NCBI GenBank assembly: GCA_025331125.1
Contig: JAOALB010000038.1
Coordinates: 1 to 64,000 of the forward strand
From: Mycogone perniciosa
Lineage: Eukaryota; Ascomycota; Sordariomycetes; Hypocreales; Hypocreaceae
Length of the DNA stretch: 64,000 bases
Direction: 5' to 3'
In this document: in pieces, positions 50,401 through 63,318 of the stretch
Position numbering within the stretch: the stretch's first letter is position 1
Layout of the letters: the number at the start of each line of letters is the position of its first letter
The notes under the pieces: model-generated
What the model was told of the DNA's origin: nothing
The model's database searches: none
The model's input: the letters and a program-made list of their open reading frames with translations, nothing else
Made by a program: the position numbers and the translations under genes

Positions 50401-53400
50401 TTTTGTTAAAAGTAAATTAAAACGTTTTTAAGGTTGCTTTTATTTTATTAGTTATATTTAAATATAAAATTAATATTTATTTTAACTTTACATTATATAA
50501 TATCTTTATTATATATTTTTAATAAATAGCTTTTATAATTAAAATCATAATTTAAATACGTTTTATTTTATATTTTATATATAAATCTTTATTCTTTAAT
50601 ATATAATGAAATATTAACTATATAGTTTAAGTAAATAGTATTTTAAAGATAAAAGCTATTAGAACTTTATTTAATATAATATATAACTTAACCCATATAT
50701 ATATTATTGATATATATTTAAATAATAACTTCTTTAATTATATTTATTTATGTATTATTAAATATAATATTAACTATTTTATTAAAATATACCTTTAAAT
50801 TACATCCTATTTTCTATTTATGAAAAGTAATATTTCCGTTTAATTTAAAGGTTATATATTTTACTAAATATATTATTAAACTATTTTAGCTATATATATA
50901 TTTATAAGAGGTTTTATAAGCATTTAAATATAATTTATATTTAAATTATATTAATGTAAAGTATTAACCTTTATCTTTAATTTCCTTTATAATTAATAGT
51001 AATATTCAATTACTTTAATTTATAAAAGTATACTTTTAATAATAACAAAGTATTGAGGTTTTGAAAATTCATTACTCTTTTATTTGAAAATCCCTTTACT
51101 TATAAAAATTATATAGTTATAATTTTAAAAGGTTAACTTTATAATAATTACATAATTTATATAATTAGTTTAATATATATAGCTATTATATTTAATGTCT
51201 TTAATAGTTTTTCCTTTAAAGGGGATTTATAAATAAAAATAAATATTATTTAATATAAAGTAAATTTAAAGATAATTAAATTAGTTCTTTATACACTTAT
51301 ATACTAATAACCTTTTATAGCTTTATAATTACATTGACGTTTAAAATATTTAAAAATCTTAAAATAAGATTTAAAAAAAATTTAATTTTACATTTAATTA
51401 TACTATTTAAAATTACTATTTAAATCAATATTTTAATTTATTCTACTTTGAATAACCTTTTTTTATTTTTAGCCTTTTTAATTTTACCTTTTTTATGATA
51501 TAATAGTTGAAGTAATATAGTTTTCAAAGCTATTAATATAAAGTTACGTATTATTACCTTTTTCCAATTAACTGCTTTAATAAAAATAGTAATAATTTTT
51601 GTTTAATTATTTAAAAATATACTTTTATCCATTATTAATTGTAAAATCAATAAAAAAGGTTAATGAAATAGTTCTTTCATTAAATTAGTTTAATTATGTT
51701 TATTTAAAGGTTTTTTTAAAGACCTTATTTCAATTATATATATAAAAGTTCTTTTATTCTTTTTTATTTTTTTATTTTTTTATTTGTTAATAATTATTTA
51801 ACTTTACTTATAAAGCATATGATATTTATTATTAATCGTTTTATAAAGATTATATTTAACTTTTCTAATATTTCAACTTTAATTATCTTTTTATACTTTA
51901 TTTCTTTATTAATTATATTAAAAGGTTTAGTTTAATAAAGGTTTTCCTTTTAATTAAAAAAGTTAAGAAAAATATTTTTAAATATCAAATTAAATAAAAC
52001 TTTATCTTAAAACTTTCATAATTTGATTTAAAGTATTAATATTCTTTATATATACATTATAATAATTATAATGAATATAATAGATTAAATGAAAATTAAA
52101 GCTTTTTATAGATTTAATTTAATTATCTTTATTATTAGGTTATATATTATAAACCTATAAGATTTATTATCAATTAATTTAATATAAATCTAAACAAAGA
52201 AAGTTTTATTTATATAATATTAATATTATTTTATATTAATAATGATTTTGAAACAATAATAAATGAAAATACATAATATATTATTCTATAAAAGCTTTAT
52301 TATATTAATATTATTAATAATAATTATTAAAATCAACGATTTTTATTTAAATTTATTACTCTTAATAGCAATATAACAATATTCTCTTTTTTAAATTAAT
52401 TGCCTTTTTTATTAAAAGAGTTAAATTATAAATTTATTAAATTCTTTAAATAAAATATTTATTCAATCTTTTATCTATCAATTTATAATTGATTCTATAA
52501 GCTTAAACTATTATTTCTTTTATTTCTTTATAATTGACTTTAATCTTAATTAAAATGAATTAAATATACCTTGAATTTTAAAATAGACTTTTATAAATCT
52601 TTAAAAATAAACTGTTTTAATATTAAATGTTATAAATAGTTTATTATAAAAACGTATTTAAATCTTAATATATATTAATTGTTAAAGATTATTATTTTCG
52701 TTAATTTCTTTACAGGCTATTATTAATTAAAGTAATTCTCTTGATATTATTGCTTTTTAATTTCTTTTATAATACTTTTTATTAAAATATTAATATTAAT
52801 ATAATTAATTTATTATAAATTATATTGTAATAAGTTTATAATGATAAAGACTTTTAAAGATATATAATATATAACTTTAATTATTGTTCTTTATATTATT
52901 CATAATATTATATATACTCCTTTTAACTTTATCTTAATTAATACATTTTTTAATAAAGGTTTTAACTATCTTTCATTCTTTTAATATTATAAATAATTTT
53001 AAATACATTTCTTTTAATTCTTTATTAAGCTGTTTATATTTTTTAATTTCTATTTATAAATCCTTAAAAACTAAAATATATTTTCACTATTAAATCTATT
53101 TATAAAATTAAGCTTTATAAATAGCTTTTCTTTTAAATATTTTTAAAAGTTTAAATAAAAAAGAAAAACCTTTAAAAATATCTTTTTCTTTTTTATTAAA
53201 AAGTTTATTATCTTTGTAACTTTTATTATAATAGTGTTAAAACTATTAATATTAAATTAAATATAAATAAATAATTCTTTTAATTACAGATGCAAGAAAA
53301 AGCTTAGATTTAATAATTTAATATTTAAAAATTCTTTATTTACTTTTAATTCTTTTATTTAAAGTTAAAAGAAGTTTTTAAACTTTTATTAAATAATCCT

Positions 53401-54306
53401 TTAATAATAAAATACTTTTTCTTTTTTTAATTGAAGCTCTTTCATTTAAATATTTAATATACAAAAGTATATTTCTTTTAAATAAATAAAAATATTCTTT
53501 TAATAAAAAGGCTATAATAAAGTATTTCTTTAAAGTAAAGAGTTTGTTAAAAAAAAGGGTTTATTTATTTATTTAAAAAAGAAATTACCTTTTTTAAATT
53601 CTTTTTAATTACCTTTAATATAAATAAAGGTAATTAATATATTAAAGATTATAAAAAACATAAAACAAACTTTTTATTAAAAGTTAAAAAAGGTTTAATT
53701 AAAAATATTAATAAAATTAAAATAATATCTGTATATTAAAAAATTAAAAAGTTTATTTATTTTTAATTAATTCTTTATTATTATTTTATTTATGAACTTA
53801 TTATAGTATAAATGAAATAAAAGTTATAATAATACATTATTAATTTAAAGCGGATTATATTATATAAAGCTAATTATTTAATTTATATCTTTACTTTTAT
53901 TATATTAATAAGTCTTTTCATAATTTCCTTTAACCTTTTAGCCTTTGACTTATAAAAGTAATAAGCTTATAGTTTCTTAAAACCCTACTCTTTTATTATA
54001 TTTTAATATTTTATACTTTAATTAATTAGTTTTAATTTTTATATTATAAAGAGTATAATTAAATAATTTATATTTTTCAAGTTTAATATTATATTAATAT
54101 ATATTAATTAACTATAAAAAAGGGGTTTTAAGCTGTTTCTTTTAATTAGGTATTTTATATTAAACTAGAAATCTATTAAAACTAGCTTATAGTTTTATTA
54201 ATAGTTTAATAAAAGTAAATCTTAATAGTAGTATAAAAGTGCCTTTAATCATTACTTTTTAAAATCCAATCTTTAAAATCTCCTTTTATGTTAATTATTA
54301 GTTTTA
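47480..54306. other. Anonymous AT-rich block
   Basis: Nearly 7 kb of very A+T-rich DNA with no LTR pair, no recognisable coding frame and no RNA gene. Poly-A/T and TA runs are frequent (for example T-rich runs near 51745-51785). It is either very old RIPed repeats or intrinsic AT-rich heterochromatin. Confidence 0.6.
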
Positions 54307-54671
54307 TTAAAGGCGAATTAATATATTAACTATATATGTATATATTAACGGTAACTTAAATAATATATAGGAACTGCGCTTTTAATAAAACTATAAACCT
54401 ATAGTTAAATAATATAAAGATTAAAAGATACTATAAATTATTTAATTATAATATTTATAGTTAAAAGTAATTAATAGTTACCTCTTTATACCTTAATAGC
54501 TATAAAAGTATAAATAAAGTAACATATTAAAGAAGAATATAGGTTATTTTATTACTAAATTAAATCTATTTATTTATATTTATAGTTCTATACATTTTTA
54601 ATTTAATAGTTATTTAAACAAATAACTAATTTCTTTTAAGTAAACTAATAAAAAGGGGTATAAGTATATTA
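54307..54671. repeat. Dispersed repeat, copy 2 (about 365 bp)
   Basis: This is the second copy of the repeat at 2866-3232, in the same orientation. Shared blocks include TATAGGAACTGCGCTTTTAA (CCGCGC in copy 1) and AAAAGGGGTATAA near the right end. Copy 2 lacks the (TA)n run of copy 1. Confidence 0.75.
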
Positions 54672-55128
54672 GGTATATTAGCTACCCCTCATAAAATATT
54701 TTAAATTGTTATACTTTAAATAAGATTATTAATTTATATTTAAAGCTTTTCTTATAATAAATGTATTATTTTCTTAATTCCCTTTAATATTGAATATAAT
54801 ATCTCTTAATTTTATATTTTTAAAACTATTGTTATTAATTATATTTTTGAAAGTTTTAATATTTAATTTAATAGAAATATTATTTTAACTTCAATATTAT
54901 ATTATTATACTTTATATTTCCAAAATACTATTATTTTATATATTCTTTATATAATGAAAATATATTTTATCTTAAACATATATTATATTTTATTTTCTTT
55001 GAAAATATATTATATATTTATATATAACATTAATAATTTTATATATAATATAATTGTATTTATAATTAAAATTAACACTTTCTATAATTAAATTATTTAA
55101 ATATACTAAATATTATTTCAATTACTTT
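54672..55128. other. Anonymous AT-rich spacer
   Basis: About 460 bp of AT-rich DNA between the dispersed repeat and gypsy F. Nothing was recognised. AAATT at 55129-55133 is the target duplicated by F. Confidence 0.6.
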
Positions 55129-55133
55129 AAATT

Positions 55134-55305
55134 TATTACAGTATAGGAAGGCAGGTTAAGGCAAATCTCGTTATTGTATCGTAGAGAGCAAGGAAGCCCT
55201 AAGGCTTTACAGAAAGCTATAACTAGGAACGCGTTAGGGCCTGGTTACATGACCAGAGTTTACGTGACAGGGCATTAATATCGCGTTACAGTTAATGCTA
55301 TAACA
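55134..55305 (-). repeat. Gypsy F 3' LTR
   Basis: 172 bp from TATTACAG to GCTATAACA, the partner of 61301-61472, followed by GTACCCCCCC. Confidence 0.95.
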
Positions 55306-58300
55306 GTACCCCCCCTCTTATCTCGCTATTTGGCCGCAAATAGCTATATTATTTATATAAATTGAAATTCCAAGTAATTTATTTTAATATTTCTAATATA
55401 AAGGCAAATAGGGCGAATTATATAGTTTTTAGTATTAATAATATATAGTTTAATTATAGGCTTTAGCGTAGTATAGTCTTCGATTAGCACTTTGTAGGTA
55501 TTGGTTTTTTTTTAGCTATTTCCTTTTTTTCTTTTTTTATAATTCCTTTTAATGCCTATTATAATAGGCCTGGCTTTTTTAGGTTTTATTTATAAAAGTC
55601 TTATATTACCTTCTTTTAGCTTTATAGGTTTGTAGCTAGTTATTATATAATAATATAATATCTCTATTTAATAAAGTAATAGAAACTATTATTATTATAA
55701 TAATTTAAAAGCGCTTTAAACTCCTACTTCTTTTATACTTTATTTATATTATTTTCCCTTTTTAATACCTTGCCTTCAATATTCCTTAATTTAGCCCTAT
55801 TAATTATCTTTTATTTAAAGTATAGTAAAGTAGCTATTTTAAGTTATAAAAGAGAGTTATATAAAACTAAAAAGATTTTTATACTTTCTAGTAAGCTAAT
55901 AGTATAGGCTTATAGGTATACTTTTATTATTATATTAAATCCCGCCTCTTTATTATTTACCTTTTTTATTAGCCAGTTAAGCTTTATATTTTATATATTA
56001 ATAAAGACTTCCTGCCTAATAGTATAGACTAATAATGCCTCTTTTAGATATTTGCGTTTTCTTTATATTTCTTTCTTAAAGCTTTAGCGAAAGCTTTTAA
56101 TTATACAATAATATATTAAATTAATTGATAGTAGTATTAGTATAAAAGACTTTTTCTTTACAGCAGAAAAGTTCAATAGGCAGGGCTATAAAGGCTTTAT
56201 CTTTAAAAAAGGGTTAAAACTATAATTGGCGAAAAATAACAATATATTAGTAGTTTTAGATATGATATTATTTGCAGCGAATTCAGCTAATAAAAGCCAG
56301 TAAACCCAGTTATTTTAATAAAAGTTAATAAAAGTTTATAGCTATTATTCTATACTTATATTAATTGTTTTAGTTTAGCTATTAGTTTTAACGTAAAAGG
56401 CTAATAACTATTTTAATATAACTTTTAATTACTTTAACAATTATGTTTAAAGTTTTAATATAAATTATATACTGTGATTTAATATAATATTATTAAATAT
56501 ACTATAAAGGCAGTAAATCCTATTAATAAATATATTAGTTAATCTTTTTATTAATAGTAAAGTAATAAATATAAAGTCATATATTTGAATAAAGTAGTAG
56601 ACTATTATTAATAAATACTTATAAATAGTATTATAGTAATAGGATTTAGGTAATAGTCTCATATAGTAAATAGAGATATTTAATTATATATAAAATAAAC
56701 TTAATAGTTGTTAAAGGAAACTTTATAGTAAAGATGATAAAGCCTTTATTTTAATATATAGTGTATAGGCTTATATAAATACTTTAATGTCTTTTAAGAT
56801 TTATAGCTATTAATATATTTAATTAATAAAGTTTAAGGTTTTAAATTTGCCTAGGTATTTAGCTAGGCTATTAAAGTAGTTTTTAAATAGGATTTATATA
56901 TAAAGTTTATTATTAAAGGGAATAAAAAGCTGCTTTTAATAATAGATTTTACTATTTATTATTTAATAGTTATTTATTATAATTTAAAGTTCCCTATAAA
57001 GCTGCTTTAGCTATTAATAGATATTAAGGTTTTAAAGTGCAGTTATTATTTCTTTTACTATAGTATTTTATTTATATACTGCTACAATTAAATTATTAAT
57101 TAATTTATTTTTTACAGGTATTATTATAGTTATAAAGGCAGCCTTTATAAATATTTTTATATTTAATAAAATTTCTTTTTAAAGTATTGCCTAAACTTTA
57201 AGGCTAAAAAAACTTTATAAAAGGATAGTATATTATTTATTTTTAATTTAATTATTAAAAGGATTTAATTTCGCGGGCTTATCCTTTACTTTTTTATTTA
57301 AAGCATTAAATCTTATAGCTTTAAAGCTAAGTTAATAAATAATATAAAAGTTAAAGCTAAAAATGAATTTAAATTGTTAAATTTATTACTAATTTAAGGC
57401 TTTAATTAAAGTAAAGTATTTAAAGTTTTTATAGTCTGTAATAATATTAAATTCTTATAAGCTTTATAACTTTAAATGCTATTTTTTTATTACTTTAATA
57501 ATAATTAAAAGTCTTTTATTATAGATTTTATAGTTGTATTTTTAAATATTATACTTTATAAAAGAAAATATAATAAAGTGTAAAATGCCTTTTTTATTAT
57601 ACTGTAAAACAATACTGCCTAATATTTAATTAAAGGCATTTATTTTAAAGACTATTTATTTATTATAATTAAAAAGGGTAAAGATTAAAATTCATTTAAA
57701 AGTATATGTAATTAAATTAAAGGCTTTTTATTATTTTTCTCTTTAAATATATAGTTAATCCTTTTTTAAATGTTTATTTAATAGTATAGCTATTTTAAAA
57801 TACTTTTAAATTAAGTAGTAATAAAAGTTTATAAAGTTAAAGAACTTTTTTAAGTCTTTGACTCTTTTAAGTAGTTGCCAGTTTAATATAGCTTTATCCT
57901 CTTCAGGATTTATCTTTAATCCCTTTAAAGTAATAATTGAATTAAAGTATTTTATTTTTATTATTTTATATTTAGATCTAATAATATTAATTTAAAGGCT
58001 AGTATTTTAAAGGCAGGCTATTATTTTATAAATATATTTCTAATTTCTTTTTAGTTTAAAAAATATATAAAATATTATTAAAGTATATTATATAGGTATA
58101 GTTAAAGGGGTTATAAAGAGTATAGTTAATATAATATTAAAATATTGTAGGTATATTATAGAGGCTGAAAAGTATAACTAATATTTTAACAAGGCTAAAC
58201 TTTATAATAAATACTGTTTTTTATATATTTCTTTTAGCGATATAAAGGTTATTAAATACAGTAATAATATTAAGTTTTATATATACTTTTATATAGTTTA

Positions 58301-61300
58301 AGGTATTAAAGGTTTTTTAAATTAATATTAATAGGTATTAAATGTTAATAATAATATTATTTAACTTTTAATAATTTTAATAAATATAAATGCTGCTTTT
58401 TAATTTTGCGGCTAAAAGAAAGGGAGTAGTATATTAGATTTATAATTTACAGATAAATCCTTTTACTAAATTATTATTTAACTATTTTTTTATTATTTGC
58501 AGTTTATTAAATAAGAATAGCTTATTCTTTTAATATAAAGGGTCTTTTTTTAGTAATATTTTAATTTTATAGTTTTAAGCCTATTATAAAGGAAGTTTAT
58601 TTATTGTCTTTAACAGGAAAGTATTATATAGGTTATATAGCTAAAATAGCAGTTTCTTTAAAATATTTAATTTACTAAACTTTAATTCTCCTATTATAAA
58701 TTTCTTTATATTAGCGGCTATAATTTTTTTTAATTATATTAAAAAGTAGTATTTATTAATAAAGTTATATATTTCTTTTAACAATATTATTTTTACTTTA
58801 ATATAGTCTCTTTATCTTATAACTATTTATTAGAAAAGCTTATATAAGAGTTTTCATAGGCTAATAGGCATTAATTCTTTAATTTTAATAGCTTAATTAA
58901 TCTCTTTTTAGATTACTTTTATTATATAGATATATAATTAATAATAGAAAGTAATAAAGTTTATAGCTGCTATTATTTATATATCCGCTATATTTAAGTA
59001 TACCTTTTAATTTTAAGGTTTATTTTAGTTTTATAAAAGTAGTATATTAAAAGGTAATAGTAATAGCTTTAATAAGGGTTTTCCTTTTTATTATTAACTG
59101 CAAATTATAAAGGCAGGCAGTAGCTTTATATATATTTAGTTTAAGATTATCTATACTTATATTTCTTTATTATTAGTTTTATTATACTGATAGGTTATAT
59201 AGTAATTTTAGTTTAATATTAAACTTTATAAAATATATAGTTTATAAACTCCCTTTTTAATGAAATTATAGTTTTCCTTTTCCTAGGTATTTTTAATTAA
59301 TAGTTACTAATATAATATAATTTCTTATTTAATTAAATTAAGCTTTACTTTATTTAAAGCGTTCTTAATTATTAATTGCTAGTAATATATATTCCCTATA
59401 TTAATTTTAGCGAAATTACTTTTTATTTTAACTGCTATTAAGATTTATATAAAGTTAACTATATTCTTTAAAAGGTAATAGTTATAATAATAATAGGATT
59501 TAAATGTAATAGTTGATTTTTTTTAATTAATATTAAAATTATATTTTTTTAATTATAAAAGGCTAAAGATAATAGGTATATTATTAGGCATATTTATAAT
59601 AAAAAAAAGGTAAAGTTCTTTATAGGGGCCAATTATAGTTTATATAATAAAAAAGTCTAAAGCTTTATTAGCTATATTTTTATTAGTAAAAGAAAGGTTT
59701 TTACTAAATAACAGTTATTAAATAATAATATTAAATCGCTTAATAAAGGCGCAGCTAATAAAAGCTTAAAGTATATAGCTGCTATTTATTAAAGCTTTTA
59801 TATTAATATAAATATTATATATAAAGGATAGTATAATTTATATTAAAAAGGATTTACTATTTATTAATTTACGTTTAAAGGGCCTTTAATTAAAAAGGCA
59901 GTAATAGATTTATTTTAAAATAATAATATTATTTATAATTAACTTTTATTTATAACCTTTAATAATAATTAATTTTTTCTTTGGTTTATAAATTAAGTTT
60001 AGGTTTTTAATAGGTGTAGTTAACTAAATTAAAGTAAATTAAAAGTTAATAAAATAGCGCTATTATTATTATCTTTATTAATAGTTAAAGAGGGTATATT
60101 ATTTAAAGCCTAAATTTATAGGTTAAGTAGACATTACCGGTAACATTAATATATTATTAAGGTTTAGTTATTATACTTTACTAGGCTATTCTGCTGCTAG
60201 CTTTAAAGTATTGCTAGGTTAAGGTATAGCTAGTATAGCTCGATTTAGTAATTTTAATTTTATGCTTAATATAGATTTTTTTAGTATATATCAACCTGCT
60301 TTTTCTTATTGCATTTATTAAGGCTATAACCTGCTTTTTTACAGTAAAAGTATAGTCCTTTAATAATATATTCTTTATAAGAGACTTAAAGGTAAAGTAA
60401 TATAATATATATAATATTTAACTGTATTAGGTTGCTAGTTAGCGTTAAGGCGGCGGCTTAGTTGTTTACTTAATTGTTTTATATTGCTTATTAAAATTGA
60501 TAAAAAGTATTATATTAATCTTTTAATACTATTAGGCGGTATTATTAAAATCCTTAATAATAATATTAAAGTTTCTTTATTATAGTTAATATATATCTCT
60601 TTTTAAAAGGCCTATAATATATAGAATCTTTTAAATATAGTTAAAAAAATTATTTATTTATTTATAAAGGTAATATTAATTTGAAAGCGCTAATTAATAT
60701 ATTTTTACTAATATTTAATAATATCTTTTTATTTATTATTAAATTATTTAAAGTTTTAATTTAATAGTAACTAGGTAAATTATTATTTTTAAGGCTTAGT
60801 AGTAAAACTATATTTAAGGCTTTAACCTAAACTTTAATTTATACTTTAAAGTTTTAGTTTTTAACTGCCTATTTTAACATTTTATATTTAAAGGTTTACT
60901 TTTTATTTTTTTTATTAAATTAAACCTTTATTTATTGCTTAATTAAAGAGATAAAACTAGTAATAAAGGTTATTATCTTTAATAATTGCATTTATTAAAT
61001 ATGTATAATTACTATTAATATTAGGTTTTTATAGGGTTTTAAAGAAAAAAAGGAAAGGCGCTAGCTTTATAGCAAAGACTATAGTCTATTAAGCTAGGTT
61101 AGGTTATAAAGTAAACTTTAAGGTATTTATATTTATCTCGCTTATAATTAAGTTCCTATAGGTATAGGATTTAAAGGGTAAAGGCTAGGCTATAAAGGCA
61201 TTATAATAGGTTTAGGAATAAAAGGGGAATTTAGGGAAGTTTATAATTAATTAAGTAAATGCTTTGCAATAGCGTAGCCGAGTTAAGGGATAGTATAAAC
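55306..61300 (-). pseudogene. Gypsy F gag-pol, RIPed
   Basis: The minus-strand integrase core at 56465-56662 reads LLPKSYYYNTIYKYLL then YYFIQIYDFIFI and CLYSIFNNIILN. It is nearly colinear with A (6620-6808), D and G. RT aligns with that of D at about 57.86-58.44 kb. The gag region has lost about 360 bp around 60478 relative to D. Stops are dense throughout. TTATGCTGT in the 5' LTR (61341-61349) and ATAGTATAA just inside it (about 61290-61298) form the self-priming pair, with two CpA to TpA differences. Confidence 0.8.
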
Positions 61301-61472
61301 TATTATAGTATAGGAAGGCAGGTTAAGGCAAATATCGTTATTATGCTGTAGAGAGCAAGGAAGCCTTAAGGCTTTACAGAAAGCTATAGCTAGGAATATA
61401 TTAGGGCCTATTTATATAACCGTAGCTTATATAACAGGGCGTTAATATCGCGTTACAGTCAGTGCCATAACA
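61301..61472 (-). repeat. Gypsy F 5' LTR
   Basis: 172 bp from TATTATAG to GCCATAACA, the partner of 55134-55305, followed by the TSD AAATT. Confidence 0.95.
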
Positions 61473-61477
61473 AAATT

Positions 61478-63207
61478 TATATTATATTTTCATTTTTATT
61501 AAATTTATAAATAAAATAATTATTATAAAAGTATATAATAAATAGTTTTAAAAGTATATTAAACCTTTCTTTAAAACTTAATATAAGTTTTTAATATTTA
61601 TTAACTTTTAATTTTTTATAAAGCTTTATAGTTTCTTTAAAAATATTTTAATTAATTATGATTATAATAAATAAATTTATTTTAAATAATATTTAAACTT
61701 ATTTAATTAAACCTTTTTTATTAAAGTTAATTATATACTTTTATTGTTTTTATTATAATTTATATACTTTTATTATATTTAAATTAATTATATAAAGTTA
61801 CTATAAATTATACTTTTTTATTAATTTCATCTTTATTTATATTGTTTTTTAATTATTATTTTACTTTAATTAATATATTAAAATAAACAATCTAATATTA
61901 AGACTTTCAAATCAAAATATTATAATATATATATTTATAATATTATTCAAAGGCTTTAATAGCCTTTTAAATAAACACTATTTATATATAATAATTTAAG
62001 TTAGTTCTTTATAAATAAATTAAAGTTTATAGGTTTATAATAATAAAAAGGTTAAAGATAAATATTTAATAGAGTAATATAATTACAACTTTATAAAATA
62101 AATAGTTTAAATGTATATAGTTATTAATAATTATTTAAATATTTATATTAAATAGATAATAAATTAATTATACATATAAATAAAAGATCTATATATACAA
62201 CTATTATAATAACCTAGTAATGAAATAAATAAATATATATTTTAAATGTTATTAATTATATGATTAAGAAAATAGTTATTTTTTATATAAATAAATAAAT
62301 AAAGTCATAGAATTATATTATTTGAGGTAATTAAAGATAGTATAAATCGCAATTATCTAAAATGTTGAATTATAAAATATAAATAATTATAAAAAGATTT
62401 TCATAAGTAATATATAAATCATTTATAAAAGTAAAAGTTTTTATTTATAAATATAATATTACTTTTATAAATTTAAATATAAAATATAAGATAATAATTA
62501 AATTATAAAATAGAATAATCTCTTATAATATACATTTTATTAATTACAAATAAATGCAAATATTAAATATTAAATTAAAAATTATTATATTTACTAAAAT
62601 ATTATATTATATAAACATTATTCATATAATATTTTAAAATTACCTTTAATGTTCAAAACTAATTAAAAGAGTTATTATAAGTTTTATTATAAGATTATTA
62701 TTTATAATATATTATAAATAAAGGATTAATATTATATTAATAATTCTAAGTTAATCTATTAAATATATATTATTTATTTTAATATTAAATCTTCTAATAA
62801 CCATAAAATTAATTAAACCTTTTTATAAAAAAGAAGATTAATTTTTAAACTTTAAAAAGAATTAATCTTTAATAAAGGTTTTATATTTATTAATTAATTT
62901 CAAATAAATTCAGATTTTTCTTTAAAATTAAATACAAAGTAATAATAAAACTTTACTTATAACTTAATAAAAACATATATTTATATTAAATAGTAACATA
63001 TTACTTTTTCATTTTATTATTAATAATTATATAAATTAAATAGAATTATTATAAATAATCTAATATATATATAATCTTAATTTAATTCTAATATATAAAA
63101 TATTTATATATAGAGTTTTAGATAATTAGAATTTTAACTTTTATATAAATATTAAAATTTATAAAGGAAAATATTAAAAGTTTAAAATTATTGAAATATA
63201 TTATATA
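61478..63207. other. Anonymous AT-rich block
   Basis: About 1.7 kb of AT-rich sequence after gypsy F with no recognisable coding, LTR or RNA feature. Confidence 0.6.
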
Positions 63208-63318
63208 GATTAAATGAATTAAATGAATTAAATGAATTAAATGAATTAAATGAATTAAATGAATTAAATGAATTAAATGAATTAAATAAATTAAATAGAT
63301 TAAATGAATGAAATAAAT
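63208..63318. repeat. 9-bp minisatellite, about 12 units
   Basis: A tandem array of GAATTAAAT, with near-perfect units over about 63216-63280 and decayed units (AAATTAAAT, AGATTAAAT, GAATGAAAT) at the right edge. The intact TpG in each unit shows the array is not RIPed, consistent with recent expansion. Confidence 0.92.

Larger units (their letters stand above)
55134..61472 (-). mobile_element. Gypsy F: family-A chromovirus with an internal deletion
   Basis: The 172-bp LTRs at 55134-55305 and 61301-61472 are flanked by a perfect TSD, AAATT (55129-55133 and 61473-61477). It is coded on the minus strand. At 6339 bp it is about 370 bp shorter than D, nearly all of this explained by one deletion near 60478 in gag (D about 24485-24845 missing). 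Integrase lies at 56465-56662. C-run complement of the polypurine tract at 55309-55315. Confidence 0.95.
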
